64,000 nucleotides of DNA, taken from contig JAOZFN010000007.1 in NCBI GenBank assembly GCA_027492205.1, positions 303,112 through 367,111 on the forward strand, in the 5' to 3' direction. The position numbers and the translations under genes were made by a program. Numbering within the stretch: the first letter of the stretch is position 1; the number at the start of each line of letters is the position of its first letter. The DNA comes from Thermoproteota archaeon (GTDB lineage Archaea > Korarchaeota > Korarchaeia > Korarchaeales > Korarchaeaceae). Below are positions 1 to 9,498 of the stretch, in pieces. The notes under the pieces were generated by a model that was not told where the DNA came from, did no database searches, and saw nothing but the letters and a program-made list of their open reading frames with translations.

Positions 1-287
1 ACCCCAGAGAGGACGCGGGAGGTAGGGAGAAGAGAGGGAGAGGAACGAAGGGAACTGGATGGAGAGACGAGAGCCTGCGGGAGAGGTCAGAGGCGAAGGA
101 ACAAAAGAGGGGGAAGGGGAGAGGGCAGAGGCCGGCGAGGAGCCAGGCCACGAAGCGAGGGCGCGAGCATGGCCTAGACGGGGGTCTCCACCACATCCCG
201 CCCCCTGAGGAATATCCGGCAAGCGTACGGCGAATGTTTCCGCCGGGCTGAGGCGTCGACCCAGCCGCAGAGCCAGGGCGCGGGGGG

Positions 288-1553
288 ATGAGGGTCGCCT
301 CCCGGGCCGGGAGGCAGCTGATTTTGAGGAGTGCAAGGAGGATATCAAGCCTGGAGTCTTTCCTTTCCCCCGAGTTTTTTGAGGGGAGTTTAGGAGAAGT
401 TTCCCCCACCGAGCGGGGCGAATGGAGGGCCGACGCGGCCGCAGAGGTCCCGGACGTGGCTGACTACCCAGCCTTCGCCAGGCGACTCCACAGGCGGCTG
501 AGGCCCAGGATCGGCTGGGGCCCCGAGGAGCTGGACGAACTCCTCTGGCCGGAGCCGACGCCGGAGCTGATGGCCAGGGCCAGGTTCCTGCTGGAGAGGG
601 CCGGTCTAGATGAGAGTGGGGTCAGGAAGGCGGTCAGGGCGATGTTCGGGAGGAAGGGGGTCAGAGCGCTCGAGGCGGGGGCCAGGCTCAGGATCGGGTG
701 GGTGGAGAAGGCCTTCCTCTACGAGAGGGCCTACGAGGTCACGCAGAGGGTGATGAGGGAGCACCCCGACTGGTGGGCCAAGAGGGTGAGGCGCGCGGTT
801 AGCGAGGAACTCGGCATGGAGATGCCGCTGAGCACGGTCTACTGCTGGATGAAGAGGGGGAATCGACCGAACGTGCTCCCGCTGAGGATGTGCCCCGCCC
901 TGGGGACGGTGATGGGGATCGCGCTGAGCGACGGGGCCAAGACGGACAGCGCCAGGCTCAGGGTGAAGGACAGGGACTTCGCGGGGGCCTACGCGAGGGC
1001 CCTGGAGGAGGTGTCCGGTAGGAGGTTCGAGGTCAGGGGGCGCGGGGGGAGATACGAGGTGTTCCTCCGGGGCTCCCCGATACTCGAACTTATGAGGACG
1101 GGGCTGTGGAAGGTAGTGGCGTACCTGTATCCCTCTGAGTTCCTGGCGGCGCTGTTCAGTGGGGACGGTTGGGTAACCCCGCAGCTGAACATCTGGGGTC
1201 TTCGACCCTCAATAGGGTTCGTGAACAGCAACCTGAGCCTCGTCGGCTTCACAGACTGGCTGCTGAGGAGGTTCTACGGGATAAGGATGGGATGGCTCCT
1301 TCAGGAGAGTGAGGGTGAGGTTCAGGTCATTCGAGGGCAGAGGGTCAGGGTGAGGGCCTCCTACAGGATCTACACATCAAACACGAGGTTCGTGGAAATC
1401 TACGCAGAGAGAATTGGCTTCGTGATAGAGAGGAAGCAGAGGATGCTGGAAGATCTGGTGGATATCTGGCGTCGCTTCGAGCCGAAGGATCGCCCTGAGG
1501 AGTTTAAGAGACGATACGAGAAAATCAACGGGAGGTGGGTTCGTAGGCATTGA
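288..1553 (+). CDS. Free-standing LAGLIDADG-type homing-endonuclease-like protein with N-terminal helix-turn-helix-like region
   Basis: Two LAGLIDADG-like motifs: LGTVMGIALSDGA and EFLAALFSGDGWV; N-terminal half has an HTH-like stretch (RRAVSEELGMEMPLSTVYCWMKR). Confidence 0.65.
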   Translation: MRVASRAGRQLILRSARRISSLESFLSPEFFEGSLGEVSPTERGEWRADAAAEVPDVADYPAFARRLHRRLRPRIGWGPEELDELLWPEPTPELMARARFLLERAGLDESGVRKAVRAMFGRKGVRALEAGARLRIGWVEKAFLYERAYEVTQRVMREHPDWWAKRVRRAVSEELGMEMPLSTVYCWMKRGNRPNVLPLRMCPALGTVMGIALSDGAKTDSARLRVKDRDFAGAYARALEEVSGRRFEVRGRGGRYEVFLRGSPILELMRTGLWKVVAYLYPSEFLAALFSGDGWVTPQLNIWGLRPSIGFVNSNLSLVGFTDWLLRRFYGIRMGWLLQESEGEVQVIRGQRVRVRASYRIYTSNTRFVEIYAERIGFVIERKQRMLEDLVDIWRRFEPKDRPEEFKRRYEKINGRWVRRH

Positions 1554-1586
1554 AACGAACGGAGATGTCTCCGAACAAGGAGATAA

Positions 1587-1690
1587 TGGTGGACCGGGCG
1601 GGATTTGAACCCGCGAGCCTCCCGCAGATTAGGCCGGCCTAAAAGGCCAGCTTGCCAAGCGGGCGCTCTACCAGGCTGAGCTACCGGCCC
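1587..1690 (-). tRNA. tRNA-Ala(GGC) with ~26-nt intron after position 37, encoded CCA
   Basis: Minus-strand cloverleaf GGGCCGG...CCGGTCC-A-CCA with G3:U70 pair, T-arm GCGGGTTCAAATCCCGC, anticodon stem CCCGC/GCGGG interrupted by AGCTGGCCTTTTAGGCCGGCCTAATC. Confidence 0.9.
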
Positions 1691-1946
1691 ACGCAGGCAG
1701 GTAGAGGCCCGATGCGGTAATTAAACCTTACCTCCTCTCCCCTCCGCTCCACCCCCTCCCCGCTACAGAAGGCCTCGCAACTCGGGCGGGTTTCTTCACG
1801 GTCTCCCCCACAGATCACTTTTTCTATAGCAGTCAACCCACGCCCTCCCTCCTTCCTTCTCTCTCCCGCCTTCCCGCCTTAACGCTGAAAACTATCCTCC
1901 GGCCAAACAACCGTTTTATTTCGTCTCGGCTTGAGATGAGGGGATC

Positions 1947-2375
1947 ATGAGGGACGGCCTCAGGCGCCTCCTCCTCTGGATAGTCCGCGAGTACGAGACC
2001 AGGTACCGCAGGGGCATCACCGTGACCAGGCTCATGAAGCTCCTCTACATGGTCGACCTGGAGCTGAGAAGGAGGGGGTTGCCCACCTCGGGCGTCAGGT
2101 GGGTCAGGTGGTACTACGGGCCCTTCTCCAGGGAGGTCATGAGCGGGATTAACGAGCTGATCGAGGAGGGGGAGCTGAGGAGGGAGGCCGTCGTCAGAGG
2201 GGACAAGATCATAGGGGTGCTCAGCTCGGAGAGCGGGGCCAGGCTGGAGCCGGAGGTCGAGGCGGTCGCCAGGAGAGTTGTTGGAGAGCTCGGAGGGCTG
2301 AAGTTCGAGAGGCTGCTGGACAGGGTCTACGCCACCTTCGACGAGGACAAGGACCTGGGGGACGAGGTGCCTTGA
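1947..2375 (+). CDS. Panacea (DUF4065/SocA-like) domain protein, candidate antitoxin
   Basis: ITVTRLMKLLYMVDLELRRRG...RWYYGPFSREVM matches the K-LLY...YGP signature; TATA-like ttttattt ~27 nt upstream of ATG. Confidence 0.65.
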   Translation: MRDGLRRLLLWIVREYETRYRRGITVTRLMKLLYMVDLELRRRGLPTSGVRWVRWYYGPFSREVMSGINELIEEGELRREAVVRGDKIIGVLSSESGARLEPEVEAVARRVVGELGGLKFERLLDRVYATFDEDKDLGDEVP

Positions 2376-2773
2376 AGGCGCTGAGGCTCGTGAGGCTGGA
2401 GGGCCTGATCGGGAAGTTGGAGGAGCTGGTCAGGTCGGGGAGAGTGCCAGCATTCGAGGACACTGGGCCAGAGGACTACCCGGAGATGGACAGGGAGAGG
2501 CTCGAGGATCTCCTCGCGGAGGGCATCTACCACCTGGAGGAGGTCCCCGGGCGGATTCCGGCGCGGGCGGAGCTGGTGCTGAGGACCACGCTGGGGCTGC
2601 TGAGGTCTGCCAGAGAGGCCGACGACGAACTCCTGAGGAGGGCTCTGTTCATCTACGCGTTCTGCGAGGCCCTGGTCAGGGTCAGACCCAAGTCTAGCAA
2701 GCTGCTGAGGGCCTGCTGGGAGAGGATCGACTCAGAGGTGAGCAGAATTTCCGACGCCGTCTTCGCGCAGTGA
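2372..2773 (+). CDS. Hypothetical protein in Panacea operon
   Basis: Start overlaps stop of Panacea gene by 4 nt; helical, no recognised motif. Confidence 0.6.
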   Translation: MKALRLVRLEGLIGKLEELVRSGRVPAFEDTGPEDYPEMDRERLEDLLAEGIYHLEEVPGRIPARAELVLRTTLGLLRSAREADDELLRRALFIYAFCEALVRVRPKSSKLLRACWERIDSEVSRISDAVFAQ

Positions 2774-2777
2774 GGTC

Positions 2778-3473
2778 GTGGTGCTCGACACCTACTACTA
2801 CTTCAGGCCCTGGTCACTGGTTGAGCTGAGGGGGCATCTTCGTGGAAGGAGGGTGATCCTTATAGCTCCTCATCAGCTACGCACGATTCTGAGCCATCTA
2901 AACACTAGGCGGGTGGAGATCATCAACAGGTGGGATAGGAGGATCGTGGAGCGAGGTAGGGGGAGGCCCAAGCCCTGGCGAAGTCTAGCCAGGAAGCTTA
3001 AGGATGCGGATCTACTGTGCGCACTCTACCTAGGGTGGGAGCTCTCAAGAGAGCCCTTAGGTAGGATGCTCCGCATGAAGTCGGGGCTCAAGATAACGCG
3101 AGGAGATGTCGCTGACCTGAAGTATGGGCTGGACGAGTCTATAGAGGAGGAATCCCTGCGGGACTTTTTGAGGGAGCTGATTCGCGATCTCACCTCGGCT
3201 GATCTCGAGATCAGGAACGTAACGGTGAGTTCCAGGGAGGTCTCCCAGGTGAAGGCCAGGCTCATTGAAGAGCTGTGCGCCGCTCAGAATTGTCGTAAGA
3301 GCAAGCCCGACAGTGAAGATCTGATTCTCCTGCTGACCATTAACAAGCTGCGAGAGCGAGTGAGAGTGTATGCGATAGAGAGAGATAGGGGTGAGTGCTT
3401 CGCCTGCGCTCTGAGACATCTTCTCAAAACAGACCAAGCGTGGCGAGACAAGATTAGGATTGGACAGCTTTAG
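2778..3473 (+). CDS. PIN-like nuclease candidate (toxin position)
   Basis: N-terminal VVLDTYYYF and C-terminal SEDLILLLTINKLRERVRVYAIERD resemble PIN acidic motifs; 4 nt after previous stop. Confidence 0.45.
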   Translation: MVLDTYYYFRPWSLVELRGHLRGRRVILIAPHQLRTILSHLNTRRVEIINRWDRRIVERGRGRPKPWRSLARKLKDADLLCALYLGWELSREPLGRMLRMKSGLKITRGDVADLKYGLDESIEEESLRDFLRELIRDLTSADLEIRNVTVSSREVSQVKARLIEELCAAQNCRKSKPDSEDLILLLTINKLRERVRVYAIERDRGECFACALRHLLKTDQAWRDKIRIGQL

Positions 3474-3904
3474 ATCCCAGCTTGCCTTACTATCTCCTCG
3501 TACCTCTTCTTCGTTAGCCTCTCTCCAGCTACGGTGACGAATCTTTTGGGCCTATACGGCTTTGAATACCTCCTTAGGCCCCTCAGCGGTATGACTAGAA
3601 GCTTCTTTGCCCTGGGCTTTCCCCTCACGTAGGCCGCCAACTCCTCTCTGTTGAGCATCAGCCTCCTCCCGTACTTCTTCACCGCCTCTTCTGGCTCAAG
3701 CATCTCCACCGCCTCCGCCGTCCCCTCTCCCACTATAGCCCTCACGTCCCCAGAGGCGTAGAACAGGATCTTGGAGCCTGGCCGCAGGTCCTTGTAGACC
3801 GTTGGCACCTTCACGAATACCGTCCTACCTTCGTCGAATATCCTGGAGATCAGCTCGCCGGGGAGCGGGAATATGGCTCCCACGATCTCATCGTTAGATG
3901 ACAT
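3470..3904 (-). CDS. DUF365/PUA-like archaeal protein
   Basis: FPLPGELISRIFDEGRTVFVKVP...PGSKILFYASGDVRAIVGEGTAE pattern. Confidence 0.6.
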   Translation of the reverse strand: MSSNDEIVGAIFPLPGELISRIFDEGRTVFVKVPTVYKDLRPGSKILFYASGDVRAIVGEGTAEAVEMLEPEEAVKKYGRRLMLNREELAAYVRGKPRAKKLLVIPLRGLRRYSKPYRPKRFVTVAGERLTKKRYEEIVRQAGI

Positions 3905-3954
3905 CGGGTTGTTGGTTTCAAGTGATTAGGATAAAGGCTTGCAGTTGAAGAGAG

Positions 3955-6900
3955 CTAGGCAGTTCCTTCGAATATTCTCAGAGTCTCTTCGAGGGCTTCC
4001 AGCTCTTCTGAAGTTAGGTCGTAGAGCTGGGCTACCAGTTCGTCAATCTCGTCCTCAACCTCTCGTAGGGCTTCGATATCGCCTTCAGCGGCTAGGTTGT
4101 GAGCTTTTTTAGATAATTCCGCAAGATTCAAGTGAAGTGGGTTCTCTGTATCGAATTTGGGTACTCTTACATGTTCTAATATGTGCGTGGAGATCGCCGT
4201 TTCTATCGTGTACCCCGCGACTATCGCCCTTACAGGCGCCGAGTTCAGGACTGCAGATACGTAATGTGCCTCCAACTCGTTATTGAATGGTATGTAGGTA
4301 AGCTTGTGGTCTGGTAAGACTGGCTTCCTTCCTAAGAGTGGGTGTTCAATCGGTCCGATTACGGCGGCCTGAAAGAGGCCTTTCCCCGAGATCCTGCCAG
4401 AAACTTCTCTCCAAGCAACTTTAAATGTACTTATTGCTGGTTCGGCATTAAATATCCAGTAAAATGGCGGTATTCCTTCAATATTTTCAAGCCGTCTATC
4501 CCTGTAAGGTCTCAGCTTGGATCGGTAAGGCTCAGTGTTTCTTCTAACGAGTTCGTCAAAAAACTCAATGAAATATGAATAAGTCAGGGGATATTTAGTC
4601 CTCATTTCGACGGATGGTACTACCCTACCATCTTTTGTGAGGGGGAGTATCATGTAAGTAGATGGGTAAGCAATCCATCTCTTGAGGTCTCTCCCTCTAA
4701 CTAGAGGGTAAACCAGATCGGGCTCTACGACCGCTTCAACTGATTTTAGTTTCTTCTTGCTAATCTCTGACATGTTTCTGACTAGAATTCCTTCAGGCTG
4801 ACTGGAAAGTAGTTGGACCCAGTACACGCCATTTAGCCCTGGATGAACCCCTACGTAAGCTTTGTAGCTAGACTTACCTAACAGCTTGTAAATGCCCATA
4901 GATGCCATCTTACTAGTCAAAATCCAGGGGGCGGCGGCATCATAGCTGGTATTGTCTTTCTGTATCGGTTCTAATATCATCTCAACGCGGTTTGAAAGAC
5001 TGGCGACCTCTTCAATGTCGGCAGCGTTGGGATCGTATCCTTCTCCGGATTTTGACCAAACGATACACCTTACTGGAAAGTGAGATACGCCCTTTTTCAA
5101 GACTATTAGGGAGGTTCTGTTAGTAGCCCCCTCGAACGGACGCATTTCAACGAGGTCGTGTATAACGATTAACTCACACTTAGTTGCGAGGAATCGTCTG
5201 AAGCTGGATCCAGCTTTAGTCTTGAATACCGTGAAGGGGATTAACATGCTGAGCCTACCATTTTCATTCATGTATCTCTCGACGGAAGTAGTCACGAACA
5301 ACATGGCGATATCTCTGTTAATTCTACCTATCCCCCTCCCCCCTCCCTCAAAGAGACCGAACTTTGCCCACAAGTCTCGGGTGACCTCCCTGTAGTCCTC
5401 AGGAAGGCTCTCCCAGTTGATCCACGGGGGGTTCCCCACAACGTAGTCGAACCTTCCGACGAAGAGAGGCGCAAAGGAGTTTGCGAGTATCCTGAGCCAT
5501 ATCCTATCCTTCCCCTCTTCCTCCAGCTCCCTCAGCCTGTTGAACAGCGCAGCCAGGGCATCCACCTCTTCGGATGTGCACTCTACCTCCCTGGCCAGAA
5601 GCTGCCTGAACTGCTCCTCAGGATACCTGTTCCTCACGCAGTGCTCCATCACCCTGAGCACGTTGGCCAGCTCGCCCCTCTCCACCACGCCGGTGGGGAC
5701 CTCGAACTCCCCGACAACCGTCCTGAGCACGTACGAGGACTCCAGCAGCCTCGTCCTCTGCTCCACCAGGATCGAGTCGCAGAGGTACACGGGTATCACT
5801 ACCGGTTCCCTCCTCTCCCTGATCAGCGGTCCCAGGGTGAGTAGGTAGTTCGCCCTGGCCGCTATGACGGCCAGTGGGTTGAGGTCGAAGCCCACTATGT
5901 TCTCCGTCACCTTCTCCAGCACTTCCGCGGGGTCTAGGAACTCCTCCTCCGCTCTCTCCCTGACCCTCTTCAGGGCTAGCACCAAGAATGTCCCGGAGCC
6001 GCACGCGGGGTCTAGGAGCCTCTTGCTCGGGTCGCCGTCGTAGCCGACCTCGTTCAGCACAAGCTCCGCTAGCCAGTCAGGAGTGTAGAACTCGCCGAGG
6101 TCGTGTCTTATCCTCCTCGGAACCAGGTTCTGGTAGAGTTCCTTGAAGAGGTCCCTCACCCTCTCGGGCTCCAGCTCGGCCGTCCCTACCTCGTAGTCTG
6201 ACAGCCTCTGCACCACCCTGGCCAGGGCCCGCGCCAGCTCCCCGTCCCACTCGTTGAGGTACCACGAGAAGTAGTCTGCCTCCAGGAAGTTCAGTATTCC
6301 CAGCTGCCTGAAGACGCCCCCGTCCTCCAGCCTCGCCAGCTCGTCCCTCAGCCCCTCTGCGGAGGAGTAGTACGCGGACTCCAGCCTCCTCCAGTAGGAC
6401 TGGATCAGCGAGTCGCCGTAGAGCGCCGCAACCTCGGCCGCTATCAGCTTCATCAGCAGGGCATAGTAGGTGTGGATGGCGAAGAGGAGCCTCTCCGGAT
6501 CGGCGTCCCTCATCTCGTACTGCCTCTGGAGCCCCTCTATCTTCCTGCGGGAGTAGGCGCAGACCTGAGAAAAGACCCTCCTCCAGTCCTCGAACAGCAC
6601 CTCTGTCCTGGGAGATTGCGGATTCGAGAGCCTCTGATAGAGCACCCTTATCGCGTGCCTGGCTACGTCGCTCCTGGGGCCGAAGTCCGAGATGAGGAAC
6701 TGAGCGTCCAGCGGTTTCCTCCTAAGTCCTCTTAAGGCCTCCACGAGCTTGGAGAGAGCCCTGGCGGAGACGGAGTAGGGACCGTCACTGAGCCACTGCT
6801 TGTCTCGAGAGCGGTACCTCACGAAGCCAATCTGCCGCCCGTCTAGTACGACGCCGAAGTACCTACTGAACTCAGCCTCCCTCCCCTCAGCCAGGATGAT

Positions 6901-7200
6901 GATGTAGCTCCTGACCTGCGCCGCGGCGCCGGTGAAGCCTGAGCTGCTCGAGAGCGTGCCAGGCCGCTTGTACTCAATGACGACCTTCCCGTACAATGCG
7001 TCGGGCCTGACGCCCTCTGCGAGCGTCCTCTCGTGGGCGGGCTCCCAATGCAGCTCCAGCGCCTCGAAGACCTCCTTTAAGACGGCCTCGACTCGCGTCC
7101 TGAGCTCGGCCTCGTTGCGCGACTCGTCCGCGGCCCTGAGTATGGAGGCGGCCACCTGATCTAGGTCTATGGGTTTAGCTGGCAAGGCCCTCGGGGGCAT
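3955..7200 (-). CDS. Type IIG-like restriction-modification fusion (PD-(D/E)XK nuclease + N6-adenine methylase)
   Basis: N-terminal RPDALYGKVVIEYKRPG nuclease motif; methylase motifs LLDPACGSGTFLVLAL and VVGNPPW; 1081 aa. Confidence 0.85.
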   Translation of the reverse strand: MPPRALPAKPIDLDQVAASILRAADESRNEAELRTRVEAVLKEVFEALELHWEPAHERTLAEGVRPDALYGKVVIEYKRPGTLSSSSGFTGAAAQVRSYIIILAEGREAEFSRYFGVVLDGRQIGFVRYRSRDKQWLSDGPYSVSARALSKLVEALRGLRRKPLDAQFLISDFGPRSDVARHAIRVLYQRLSNPQSPRTEVLFEDWRRVFSQVCAYSRRKIEGLQRQYEMRDADPERLLFAIHTYYALLMKLIAAEVAALYGDSLIQSYWRRLESAYYSSAEGLRDELARLEDGGVFRQLGILNFLEADYFSWYLNEWDGELARALARVVQRLSDYEVGTAELEPERVRDLFKELYQNLVPRRIRHDLGEFYTPDWLAELVLNEVGYDGDPSKRLLDPACGSGTFLVLALKRVRERAEEEFLDPAEVLEKVTENIVGFDLNPLAVIAARANYLLTLGPLIRERREPVVIPVYLCDSILVEQRTRLLESSYVLRTVVGEFEVPTGVVERGELANVLRVMEHCVRNRYPEEQFRQLLAREVECTSEEVDALAALFNRLRELEEEGKDRIWLRILANSFAPLFVGRFDYVVGNPPWINWESLPEDYREVTRDLWAKFGLFEGGGRGIGRINRDIAMLFVTTSVERYMNENGRLSMLIPFTVFKTKAGSSFRRFLATKCELIVIHDLVEMRPFEGATNRTSLIVLKKGVSHFPVRCIVWSKSGEGYDPNAADIEEVASLSNRVEMILEPIQKDNTSYDAAAPWILTSKMASMGIYKLLGKSSYKAYVGVHPGLNGVYWVQLLSSQPEGILVRNMSEISKKKLKSVEAVVEPDLVYPLVRGRDLKRWIAYPSTYMILPLTKDGRVVPSVEMRTKYPLTYSYFIEFFDELVRRNTEPYRSKLRPYRDRRLENIEGIPPFYWIFNAEPAISTFKVAWREVSGRISGKGLFQAAVIGPIEHPLLGRKPVLPDHKLTYIPFNNELEAHYVSAVLNSAPVRAIVAGYTIETAISTHILEHVRVPKFDTENPLHLNLAELSKKAHNLAAEGDIEALREVEDEIDELVAQLYDLTSEELEALEETLRIFEGTA

Positions 7201-7462
7201 TGTATCGCGCTCGGTACTTTAAATGCCTAGTTAAGGCTGTAGGAACATGGGAAAGATTTCCTATTCACTGGCCGCAAGTCTCATGGGTAGAATTTCTTCC
7301 TGCACCTAAGCCACCTAGCTCGTCAGCTCTATTGGGCCAGCAAACGTTGTGGGCAGCAGATTCGGACAAACAGGTATTCTGATACCCCGAACTGTTGAAA
7401 AGAGAAAATATAACTGTTCTAGGGCAACTTTTATAAGGAATATAGCTGGAAACAAGAGTGTT

Positions 7463-8458
7463 ATGCAGGGGAACCCTTGGGCTAATCCAGGGATGGCCGT
7501 TAAAAAAGTACTCCTAAATACGGGTCTCTACCGGAAGGTCGAGGAGGAGTTCTTCGACCTGTTTGACCTGAAGACCAGCGGCGCCGAAGCAGTGCTGCTG
7601 GCCGCATATGGAAGTCACAGGTCGTTCTACCTTGTCGATGAAGACAGGGTGGCCATACCTCCCCGGGAAGAGGACCTGGTGGTTTGTCCTCCGGTGCCGC
7701 TTAGAGAACTGAGCCCAAGAGACGTTGTAAAAAGCCCAATGCCGACGGCTTGGCCCACTCACGATTGGGAACTCCTGAGAAGACTCCTAACCGGCGAGAA
7801 GTACGTTTTGCTGCGAGATGTCCGAGATGTCAGGAGTCTCCTAGAAAGAGTCAAGTCCGCAGGGATTGAACCTACTGACGTGCTCGTGGCTCCGGTTCTT
7901 TCAGATTTCAGGCCGGACTGGGAACCCGGCTTTCTAGTGTACCTTGCCGGATTGGCCTTGAGGTCCCGGGGTTACCTAGTGGCAGGGGAGGGTCCCGGTC
8001 CGCTGAGGTTCTTCGGTCCCGACCTGTGCGCCTTCAGAACCAGTCAATTCTGCGAGGGAGCCTTTCTACTGGAGCTTCTCCTAGGAAAGAAGTTGAAGAA
8101 AGGTTATTCAGAAGAGAGCGCTTGCGTTATAGAGGTGGAAGCTCAAAGGAGAATTTTAGACAGTAAGCACGGCGTGGCCCAGGCCCTGAAGTACGTTAAC
8201 TGGAGTGAAGGCCGTCTGGGCAAGGCTTTTGTCGCTGGCGCATTTCTCGAGGCTTATCAAATAGAAGAGGCAGTAAGGCGAGGATGCGGCGTTATATCTC
8301 TATCACCAGATGGCGATATTGTGTTTATAGATGCCAGAGATCTCTCCATCCAAGAACTCCAGCACGAATTTCTACAGTACGTGAGTGATGTAATCTCTCA
8401 GCTTGAATTACGCGCTGAGAGGTGTCCATTCTTACCTCGAAGGGAAGAGGTATCCTAG
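7463..8458 (+). CDS. PD-(D/E)XK nuclease-like protein (candidate)
   Basis: CVIEVEAQRRILDSKHGVAQALKYVN...AFVAGAFLEAYQIEEAVRRGCGVISL resembles E-x-(K/Q)...GxxQAxxY nuclease core; TATA-like cttttata ~30 nt upstream of ATG 7463. Confidence 0.45.
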   Translation: MQGNPWANPGMAVKKVLLNTGLYRKVEEEFFDLFDLKTSGAEAVLLAAYGSHRSFYLVDEDRVAIPPREEDLVVCPPVPLRELSPRDVVKSPMPTAWPTHDWELLRRLLTGEKYVLLRDVRDVRSLLERVKSAGIEPTDVLVAPVLSDFRPDWEPGFLVYLAGLALRSRGYLVAGEGPGPLRFFGPDLCAFRTSQFCEGAFLLELLLGKKLKKGYSEESACVIEVEAQRRILDSKHGVAQALKYVNWSEGRLGKAFVAGAFLEAYQIEEAVRRGCGVISLSPDGDIVFIDARDLSIQELQHEFLQYVSDVISQLELRAERCPFLPRREEVS

Positions 8459-8459
8459 A

Positions 8460-9498
8460 TCAGACATCTACAAGTTGACGGTAGTCTCTAATTCCGGCGG
8501 CCCTATCCAAGGCAACTCCTACTATCCTCTTTACCTCTCTGAGGTTTCTCTCCAGCTGATCGAAAGCGCTCATCCAAGGATTCCCGGTCTTGCGTTCCTT
8601 GGTAAAGTAGAGGAGCGTGTACCCTTCACTTCCCGAGTACACCTCTAACTTCTTCACCCTCATTGAGCTTTCTCTCAAAGCCCTCACGTACGCATCGACG
8701 ACCTTGTGGTAGGGGACTTCACCTAGCCTGAGGCGCTCCCTCCATAGAGCCTCATAGGCGGGCCCTAAGAACTTGGCACACTTGCTGGCCGGATCGGGTG
8801 GTCCTTTGAATTCTCTCCCTAGTGCCCTAGCTAGACCCACATGATTCAGCAGTACCATGACATCGGCTCCTCTGTCTACCAAGTCCATTAGGGTCTCATA
8901 GTAAACATTCGCTCCTTCGTTATCTGCGAACACTAATGCGTGCTCTCCTCTCTCCGGAGCGACTTCCTGCCAACCTTCGTTACAATCACCGTGACGAATA
9001 TCCACGCGAGGTATCGCTTGCTCGCCATTAGTCTCGGAGCCTATGGGCGTCACAAGATCATTCTCAAACATCCACTGAACCCTGGCCCTCAGGGCGTCTG
9101 CTCTGGCCTCTTTGATCTCAAATCCAACTACCTCATCAAAGGGTCCGTTTAGCTTCCCGCTGAGAATCAACGGGGTTGACCCTACTAGAAATTAGGGGCT
9201 CCCCGCTGGCCTCGAGTTTGTACAGCCTACAACCAGCTAGAAGATCAATGAACTTTATTTTCCTCGGCCAGATCGTTCTCCTTTGCTCTACACGTTTTCT
9301 CTGCTGGGACCTCATCACCCGTACATAGACATCGGCCATCCATGCCAGCGCGACGAGTTTTACGGCAGTTTTAGGCGAAGTTACCTCGTAGAACTCTTCT
9401 GAAACGCGGGATAGTTCTTTCCCTAACGTGATTATGTTCTCAAACTTAGAGGAAAGCCAGTCTAGGAGACTCGGATACCTGCTCCTTACTCTACGCAA
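8460..9498 (-). pseudogene. TcmP-like (three-Cys-motif partner) protein split by a +1 frameshift
   Basis: N-terminal part FIDLLAGCRLYKLEASGEPLIS in frame of ORF 9136..9567, continued by FLVGSTPLILSGKLNGPFDEVVGFEIKEARADALRARV in frame of ORF 8460..9170. Confidence 0.6.

Noticed and set aside
1-287. Purine-rich start of the window (gagaggg-type tracts)
   Set aside because: No repeat unit or regular spacing; not a CRISPR or tandem repeat
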